NCBI RefSeq assembly: GCF_900143215.1
Contig: NZ_FRDM01000008.1
Span: forward strand, 62,001-126,000
Length of the DNA stretch: 64,000 bases
DNA from: Geodermatophilus obscurus
GTDB lineage: Bacteria > Actinomycetota > Actinomycetes > Mycobacteriales > Geodermatophilaceae
Direction: 5' to 3'
The translations under genes and the position numbers were made by a program. The notes under the pieces are model-generated. The model was not told the DNA's origin. It ran no database searches and saw only the letters and a program-made list of their open reading frames with translations. Of the stretch, positions 59,273 through 64,000 are shown piece after piece (the stretch's first letter is position 1; the number at the start of each line of letters is the position of its first letter).

Positions 59273-59743
59273 TCAGCGCCAGAGTGGCACCCACCCCGGC
59301 ACCCAGTCGGGGACGCCCATGACGTGCAGCACGACCACCAGGACGCCGTAGACGAAGGCGGCGGTGGCCAGTGCGACCGCCGCCCGCACCCACGCCCGCT
59401 GCCGGCCCAGCCACTCGGTCCACGCCCGGACGTGCCGCCGCGTGAAGTCCAGCAGCCGCTCCGCCCAGGTGAACTCGGTGGCCAGCAGGAAGAGCCCGGT
59501 GATGACGGTGAGCCAGCCCGGCCCGGGCAGCGGGATGGTGACCAGCCCGAAGGCCACGACGAGGCCGCCGACCGCGCCCACGACCAGGCGGTAGCCGTGG
59601 TCGAGGGGACGGCGGGCGGCCAGGCGCCGGCGCCAGTGCGTGGTGGCGACGCGCTCTCGCAGGCTGCGGTGGCTGTGCTCAGCGTGGGCCCGCCGCGCAC
59701 CGGACGCCGGGGCACCGGCCTGACCCGCGACGGACGGGGTCAC
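59273..59743 (-). CDS. PGPGW/TIGR02611-type membrane protein
   Basis: 156 residues, three helices. The family signature is IPLPGPGWLTVITGLFLLATEF in the first hydrophobic pair (quoted in part as PLPGPGW). Function unknown; often beside SigK-type genes. GTG start in the end of the anti-sigma gene region. Confidence 0.82.
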   Translation of the reverse strand: MTPSVAGQAGAPASGARRAHAEHSHRSLRERVATTHWRRRLAARRPLDHGYRLVVGAVGGLVVAFGLVTIPLPGPGWLTVITGLFLLATEFTWAERLLDFTRRHVRAWTEWLGRQRAWVRAAVALATAAFVYGVLVVVLHVMGVPDWVPGWVPLWR

Positions 59744-59757
59744 CGTCTCCGGACCGT

Positions 59758-60645
59758 TCAGCTGGGCACCTCCCCGGACGCCACGATGTCGCTCGGCTCC
59801 GGCGGAGCCTGCCGGCCGGGCTCGAGGCTCACCGCATAGCCGGTGTACCCGTCCAGCCCGGACGCCCCGGAGCCTACGGTCCAGAGGGCCGGTTGCGGGG
59901 ACGTGACGTCGAAGGTGCCGAGCGGTGTGGCCGAGCCCGCGTTGGTCCCCCACACCACGTAGGTCTGGTCCTGCACGTCGTTCGGCGCCAGGCCCTGGGA
60001 GACCACCTGCACCTGGTCATCGCGGGCGACGACGGTGGCCACCGTCGTGCCGTCGGCCGCCATCGGCGCGATCGTCGCCTGGCCGGGGGTCAGCAGCGCC
60101 TCCACCAGCCGGGCCTGCTCGGCGGCGGTGGCCTGCGCCTCCTCCCGCGCCGAGCTGAGCACCACGTTCCAGGTGCCCAGGGCCAGGATCGCCGCGACCG
60201 CGGCGGCCACGAGGGCGTTGGGCAGCACGCGGCGCCAGCTGGGCTGCGGCCCCGCCGGGCCCAGCGGGAGCGGCGCCCGGTGCGACCCCGACGGCCGGCC
60301 CTCGGGCTGTCGTCCGGGAGCGGGGGCGTCCGCGGCGACGGGCGGCAGCGGCTGCGCCGTCCGCTCGCCGTCGCCGGCCGGGCGGGGCAGCTGCGCGGTC
60401 TCCTCCACGGCGGCCCGCAGCCGGGCGCGCAGCCGCTCCGGAGGGTCCGCAGGCGGCAGGTCGCCGGCCAGGGCCCCCATGACGTCGGTGGTCTCGGCCA
60501 CCGTCTGCCGGCACCGGGAGCAGGTGGGCAGGTGCGCGGCGAAGAGCTCCTCGTCCTCCGGCTCGAGCGCGTGCAGCGCCCACCCGACGGCGAGTTCGTC
60601 GAAGGACTCGTGCGGTCCGCGACGCGGGTCCTGGGGCGCGCTCAC
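59758..60645 (-). CDS. Anti-sigma factor (RskA-like), zinc-binding
   Basis: 295 residues. The N-terminal zinc anti-sigma domain has AAHLPTCSRCRQ (HxxxCxxC), one membrane helix (LPNALVAAAVAAILALGTWNVVL in part), and an extracytoplasmic anti-sigma-K domain (YVVWGTNAGSATPLGTF, PPEPSDIVASGEV). Holds the ECF sigma at the membrane. Overlaps the sigma gene's stop (GTGA). Confidence 0.9.
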   Translation of the reverse strand: MSAPQDPRRGPHESFDELAVGWALHALEPEDEELFAAHLPTCSRCRQTVAETTDVMGALAGDLPPADPPERLRARLRAAVEETAQLPRPAGDGERTAQPLPPVAADAPAPGRQPEGRPSGSHRAPLPLGPAGPQPSWRRVLPNALVAAAVAAILALGTWNVVLSSAREEAQATAAEQARLVEALLTPGQATIAPMAADGTTVATVVARDDQVQVVSQGLAPNDVQDQTYVVWGTNAGSATPLGTFDVTSPQPALWTVGSGASGLDGYTGYAVSLEPGRQAPPEPSDIVASGEVPS

Positions 60646-61292
60646 CGGCTCGTCCCGTCCGCCGGCGCGGACGCCCCGAGCGCGCCGCCCCGGGCGACAC
60701 CCGTGGCGCCGCCGAGCTCCTCCCGCAGCCGGCGCATCCCGGCGAGCATGCGCGTCTTCACCGTGCCCAGCGGCGTGCTGGTCAACGCCGCGACCTCCCG
60801 CTGTGTGTAGCCGCCGTCGTAGGCCAGGGTGAGCGCCTCCCGCTGGGGAGCCGGCAGTGCGCTCAGCGCGCCGCGCACCTGCTCGGACACCACCCTGCTC
60901 CACGCCTCGTCCTCCACGTCCCGGGACGACGTCGGGGTGGAGCGGACCAGGTCCTCCTCCGCCCGGCTCTGCCGACGGCGGTGAGACTCCTCCCGGCGGA
61001 CGGCGTCGACGGCCTTGTGGTGGACCATCGCCAGGAGCCAGGAGGAGAAGGAGCCACGGGCGGCGTCGAAGGCTCCCGGGTCGCGCCAGACGCTGAGGAA
61101 CACGTCCTGCACCACGTCCTCGGCCAGGACGTCGTCGGCGAGGATCCGCCGCGCGAGCGCGAAGGCCGGGCGGCTGTACCGGTCGTAGAGCTCGTCGACG
61201 GCGCTCCCGTCGCCCGCGCGCATGCGCAGGACGAGGTCGGCGCCCGCGGGGCCGTCCCCGACGCGCCGTCCCGGACTGCTCACGAGGCCCAT
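60642..61292 (-). CDS. ECF RNA polymerase sigma factor (SigK-like)
   Basis: 216 residues: region 2 (LVLRMRAGDGSAVDELYDRYSRPAFALARRIL in parts, VQDVFLSVWRDP) and region 4 (ALPAPQREALTLAYDGGYTQREVAALTSTPLGTVKTRM in parts). Released by proteolysis of its partner to control envelope or redox genes. Start approximate: ATG at 61292 or a GTG two codons earlier. Confidence 0.9.
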   Translation of the reverse strand: MGLVSSPGRRVGDGPAGADLVLRMRAGDGSAVDELYDRYSRPAFALARRILADDVLAEDVVQDVFLSVWRDPGAFDAARGSFSSWLLAMVHHKAVDAVRREESHRRRQSRAEEDLVRSTPTSSRDVEDEAWSRVVSEQVRGALSALPAPQREALTLAYDGGYTQREVAALTSTPLGTVKTRMLAGMRRLREELGGATGVARGGALGASAPADGTSR

Positions 61293-61419
61293 CGTCACAC
61301 GCGGTCTTCGCGACAGGCGGGCGACGCGGTTCAGGTGCGCCCGGAAGGGGCACTCAGAGGTCGATGCGCCCGATGAGTCCCGGGCGTCACCTCGGTCAGG
61401 GAAGGTCGTTGTTGGAGAC

Positions 61420-61863
61420 ATGAGCAACCGCGCCACGCCTGGGTACACGTGTCCGACGACGCTGCACCTCGTCGGCCCGCAGTCGTGGACAGAGGTCCCC
61501 GCGCTGCTGAGCTACGAGGTCAGCGACCCCTTCGCCGTGCGGATCACCTTCGGCGACCACGCCGAGGAGGACGGCATCTCCTGGCTCGTGGGCCGCGACC
61601 TGCTCCAGGCCGCCCTCGACCAGCCGGCGGGCGAGGGTGACGTGCGGCTGTGGCCGTCACGTACCTCGGGCGACGTCCTCTTCCTGCACCTGCGCGCGCC
61701 TTCCGGTGAGGCGCTGTTCGAGGTCTCCCGCGGCACGGTCGCCGGGTTCCTGCAGCTGACCGCCAGCGTCGTCCCCTTCGGCGAGGAGTCCTCGGTCCTC
61801 GAGGTGGACGGGGAACTGGCCGCCCTGCTGTCCAACGGCGGCGCCGACCCGACGGGTCGGTGA
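61420..61863 (+). CDS. SsgA-family sporulation/cell division regulator
   Basis: 147 residues. The SALP core is intact: VPALLSYEVSDPFAVRITFGDH, WLVGRDLLQAAL and LHLRAPSGEALFEVSRGTVAGFL (in parts). SsgA-like proteins help place FtsZ at septa and act in spore formation; with bldD in the same window they fit a lineage that divides in three planes or makes spores. Shine-Dalgarno GGAG next to the ATG. Closest to SsgB by length and motifs. Confidence 0.9.
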   Translation: MSNRATPGYTCPTTLHLVGPQSWTEVPALLSYEVSDPFAVRITFGDHAEEDGISWLVGRDLLQAALDQPAGEGDVRLWPSRTSGDVLFLHLRAPSGEALFEVSRGTVAGFLQLTASVVPFGEESSVLEVDGELAALLSNGGADPTGR

Positions 61864-61929
61864 CCACCGGGGGACCCCCGTGAACCCCCCTCCGCGGGTC
61901 GGGTATCGTTCCCCCTGCACGACAGCAAC

Positions 61930-62002
61930 GCGGACGTGGCTCAGTTGGTAGAGCATCACCTTGCCAAGGTGAGGGTCGCGGGTTCGAATCCCGTCGTCCG
62001 CT
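61930..62002 (+). tRNA. tRNA-Gly (GCC)
   Basis: 73 bases; acceptor GCGGACG/CGTCCGC; the anticodon loop TTGCCAA gives GCC (Gly). First of three co-oriented tRNAs. Confidence 0.95.
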
Positions 62003-62043
62003 CGGAACCTCGGGCGCTGGTCGCGAGACCGGCGCCCGTGTGC

Positions 62044-62114
62044 GGTGGAGTGGCCGAGAGGCGAGGCAACGGCCTGCAAAGCCGTCTACACGGGTTCAAA
62101 TCCCGTCTCCACCT
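62044..62114 (+). tRNA. tRNA-Cys (GCA)
   Basis: 71 bases; acceptor GGTGGAG/CTCCACC; anticodon loop CTGCAAA gives GCA (Cys). Confidence 0.95.
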
Positions 62115-62160
62115 CGGCCACCGCCGAGTGCGGTGGAGCGGCCGGCCAGCAGGCCGGATC

Positions 62161-62232
62161 GGGCGATTGGCTCAGTGGTAGAGCGCTACCTTGACACGGT
62201 AGAGGTCACTGGTTCGAACCCAGTATCGCCCA
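62161..62232 (+). tRNA. tRNA-Val (GAC)
   Basis: 72 bases; acceptor GGGCGAT/ATCGCCC; anticodon loop TTGACAC gives GAC (Val, codons GTC/GTT). The last of the Gly-Cys-Val row. Confidence 0.95.
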
Positions 62233-62241
62233 CAGGCAGGA

Positions 62242-62270
62242 GAGGCCCGGGTCCCGCGGATCCGGGCCTC
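62242..62270 (+). terminator. Terminator after the tRNA row
   Basis: GAGGCCCGG (62242-62250) pairs with CCGGGCCTC (62262-62270), the inner bases also pairing; it lies just after tRNA-Val and resembles the one at 59135. Confidence 0.7.
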
Positions 62271-62382
62271 GCTGCTGTCCGGGGACCGCCCCGCTCCGAT
62301 CCCGGCCACAGCCACGTGCACCCGGCTCGGGGCAGGCAGGCCGCCGGGACCACGGATCACCGACCACGCGGCGAGTACGCCG

Positions 62383-62979
62383 TCAGCCGGGGGCAGGCGC
62401 CACCCGCTCGGCCCAGAAGCGCTCCACCTGCACCTCGAGGTCCTCGACGCTGCCGCTGTTGTCCAGCACGACGTCGGCCACCGCCCGGCGCTGCTCGTCA
62501 CTGGCCTGCGCGGCGATCCGCGCGCGGGCGTCGTCCTCGGACAGCCCCCGGCCGACCAGCCGCCGCACGCGGGTGTCCAGGTCGGCCTCCACGACGAGCA
62601 CCAGGTCGTAGGAGCCGGCCTGACCGGTCTCGACGAGCAGCGGCACGTCCTGCACCACCACCGCGTCCGGTGGCGCGGCAGCGACCAGCTCGGTGGCCCG
62701 CGCCCGGACGAGCGGGTGCACGATGCCGTCCAGCCGGCGGCGGGCGTCGGGGTCGGCGAACACGACCGCGGCCAGGGCCGGACGGTCCAGGGCGCCCTCG
62801 GGAGTGAGCACCCCACGGCCGAACGCCGCGACGACGGCTTCGAGTCCCGGTGTCCCCGGCTCGACGACCTCACGGGCGAGGCGGTCGGCGTCCACGACCC
62901 GCGCGCCGCGGGCGGCGAGCAGCCCGGCCACGGTGCTCTTGCCCGATCCGATCCCGCCGGTCAACCCGATCCGCAGCAC
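62383..62979 (-). CDS. coaE: Dephospho-CoA kinase
   Basis: 198 residues; last step of coenzyme A synthesis. P-loop [27 protein letters not shown], and [16 protein letters not shown] start. Downstream of rpsA, as in other actinobacteria; here a small hypothetical gene stands between on the other strand. Confidence 0.95.
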   Translation of the reverse strand: MLRIGLTGGIGSGKSTVAGLLAARGARVVDADRLAREVVEPGTPGLEAVVAAFGRGVLTPEGALDRPALAAVVFADPDARRRLDGIVHPLVRARATELVAAAPPDAVVVQDVPLLVETGQAGSYDLVLVVEADLDTRVRRLVGRGLSEDDARARIAAQASDEQRRAVADVVLDNSGSVEDLEVQVERFWAERVAPAPG

Positions 62980-63123
62980 ACACGGACCGTAGCCAGCGCT
63001 CGGGGAACGATCACGGACGGGTAACACCCGCCCGCGCCGTCCGGCGCGTCGCTCCAGTCACACGCGTCCCATCGGCAACTCTCTGCTCGGCGATCTTCCC
63101 CGCCCAGAGAGGCAGAACCGACC

Positions 63124-63396
63124 ATGTCCCGTCCCGCGCACGCCGCCCCCTCGTCGACCCCCACCGCCACCCCTCGCGGCCCCGGTCGGCACCGGCTCGA
63201 CCGCCCGGCCGGCGTGCGGTGCACGGACCTGCCGATGGTCCGCGAGCGGCTGGAGCGCGCGGGCGGCGCCCGTCCCCGCAACGCGTTCCTGCGCTGGCTG
63301 TCGGCGACCGCCCCGGCCGGCCGGCACACCTGGCAGTTCCTCGCCACCAGCGGCGCCCGCCCGCGCACCGCGTTCGCGATCATCCTCAGCCTCTGA
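63124..63396 (+). CDS. Small hypothetical protein
   Basis: 90 residues, not recognised. Basic, Pro/Ala/Arg-rich; a more ordered middle reads LPMVRERLERAGG and NAFLRWLSATAPAGRHTWQFLAT. No signal or membrane segment. A 18-bp palindrome follows its stop immediately, which supports a real transcript; the Shine-Dalgarno is weak. Confidence 0.45.
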   Translation: MSRPAHAAPSSTPTATPRGPGRHRLDRPAGVRCTDLPMVRERLERAGGARPRNAFLRWLSATAPAGRHTWQFLATSGARPRTAFAIILSL

Positions 63397-63403
63397 GAAA
63401 GGA

Positions 63404-63421
63404 CCCCGTCCCGGGACGGGG
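63404..63421 (+). terminator. Palindromic terminator after the small gene
   Basis: CCCCGTCCCGGGACGGGG is a perfect 18-base palindrome right after the stop. A second hairpin (63431-63439 with 63449-63457) follows it. Confidence 0.7.
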
Positions 63422-63458
63422 CCGCACAAGCGTCCCTCCACGGGGATGGGAGGGACGA

Positions 63459-63494
63459 CCGAGGCCCGGTACCCCGCGGGGTACCGGGCCTCGG
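63459..63494 (-). terminator. 36-bp perfect palindrome, likely rpsA terminator
   Basis: A 36-base palindrome centred on CCCCGCGGGG, 37 bases after the rpsA stop, forms a hairpin of up to about 16 pairs. Confidence 0.75.
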
Positions 63495-63530
63495 CCTCAA
63501 GTGGTGCTGCTCAGCTGCGCTGAGCGGGGA

Positions 63531-64000
63531 TCACTCGCCGCCGGCGAGCTTGGCCCGCAGCGCGGCCAGCGCCTCGTCGCTGGCGAGGGTGCCGCCCGAC
63601 GTGTCGCTGACCTCCGCCTCACCGCTGGAGTAGTTGCCCCCGGCCGCAGCTTCGGCGTCGGCCTCGCGGGCCGCGGCGATCTGCTTGCGGTGCGCCTCGA
63701 AGCGCGCCTGGGCCTCGGCGTACTGCCGCTCCCACGTCTCGCGGGCCTCGTCGAAGCCCTCGAGCCACTCGCCGGTCTCCGGGTCGAAGCCCTCGGGGTA
63801 GATGTAGTTGCCCTGCTCGTCGTAGGACGCGGCCATCCCGTAGGCGGCGGGGTCGAACTGCTCCTCGTCGCCGACGACGCCCTCGTTGGCCTGCTTCAGC
63901 GACAGCGAGATCCGGCGCCGGTCGAGGTCGATGTCGATGACCTTGACGAGGATCTCGTCGCCGACCTGCACGACCTGCTCGGGGATCTCCACGTGGCGCT
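63531..64000 (-). CDS. rpsA: 30S ribosomal protein S1, C-terminal part, 5' end outside window
   Basis: About 156 residues are visible. They start in an S1 domain (HVEIPEQVVQVGDEILVKVIDIDLDRRRISLSLKQ in parts) and continue with the acidic actinobacterial S1 tail (EQFDPAAYGMAASYDEQGNYIYPEGFD in parts), ending GGTLASDEALAALRAKLAGGE. The gene is cut by the right edge of the window. Typical partner of coaE. Confidence 0.93.
   Translation of the reverse strand, partial: RHVEIPEQVVQVGDEILVKVIDIDLDRRRISLSLKQANEGVVGDEEQFDPAAYGMAASYDEQGNYIYPEGFDPETGEWLEGFDEARETWERQYAEAQARFEAHRKQIAAAREADAEAAAGGNYSSGEAEVSDTSGGTLASDEALAALRAKLAGGE

Overview
The window comes from a very GC-rich, high-GC Gram-positive bacterium. 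Marker genes (bldD, an ssgA-like gene, the pimA/patA/pgsA phosphatidylinositol-mannoside genes, a Rel enzyme of actinobacterial type) and the gene order point to an actinomycete. My best guess is the Geodermatophilaceae (Blastococcus/Geodermatophilus/Modestobacter); this rests on recognition of protein families and synteny, not on a search.

Layout: 1-3794 is the pyrimidine operon read leftward (pyrR-pyrB-pyrC-carA, stop/start overlaps, PyrR-type hairpin over the pyrR ribosome binding site). Divergent bldD (4014-4565) has an intact c-di-GMP signature. About 4.6-15.1 kb is an accessory island between bldD and nusB: a large LuxR-family ATPase regulator, three near-identical small Gly-rich peptide genes each with its own matching promoter, long leader and terminator, a membrane zinc protease with a PqqD-like peptide-recognition domain, a collagen-like lipoprotein, a lipoprotein glutaminyl cyclase, a paralogue of the collagen-like protein's tail domain, and a broken uridine-kinase-like gene. 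I read the island as a candidate undescribed peptide maturation/export system.

15.1-27.3 kb is housekeeping, read leftward: alaS-ruvX-mltG-aroE-prepilin peptidase-aroC-aroK-aroB-aroQ-pepQ-efp-nusB, mostly translationally coupled. 27.3-41.5 kb: two small envelope proteins, rarA, an aldo/keto reductase, aspS, another aldo/keto reductase, hisS, a metallo-hydrolase, two tandem cyclophilin-type isomerases, a methyltransferase, rel and apt. 41.5-57.3 kb: secF-secD-yajC, ruvB-ruvA-ruvC (with a LexA-type box), yebC, pdxT, an acyltransferase-like membrane protein, pdxS, a LemA-like protein, pimA-patA-pgsA, a HIT protein and thrS. 57.4-64 kb: MOSC and HNH proteins, a DHFR-like reductase, four tRNAs (Val-CAC, Gly-GCC, Cys-GCA, Val-GAC), an ECF sigma/anti-sigma pair, an SsgA-like sporulation protein, coaE, a small hypothetical gene and the 3' part of rpsA.

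Non-coding structure is rich. A roughly 76-79 bp repeat occurs three times, each running from the stop codon of one gene to the Shine-Dalgarno sequence of the next. There are two different long perfect inverted repeats between genes, in-frame tandem repeats at the N-termini of AroK and Rel, and several strong palindromic terminators. Long open frames antisense to these genes are GC-bias shadows and are not annotated.
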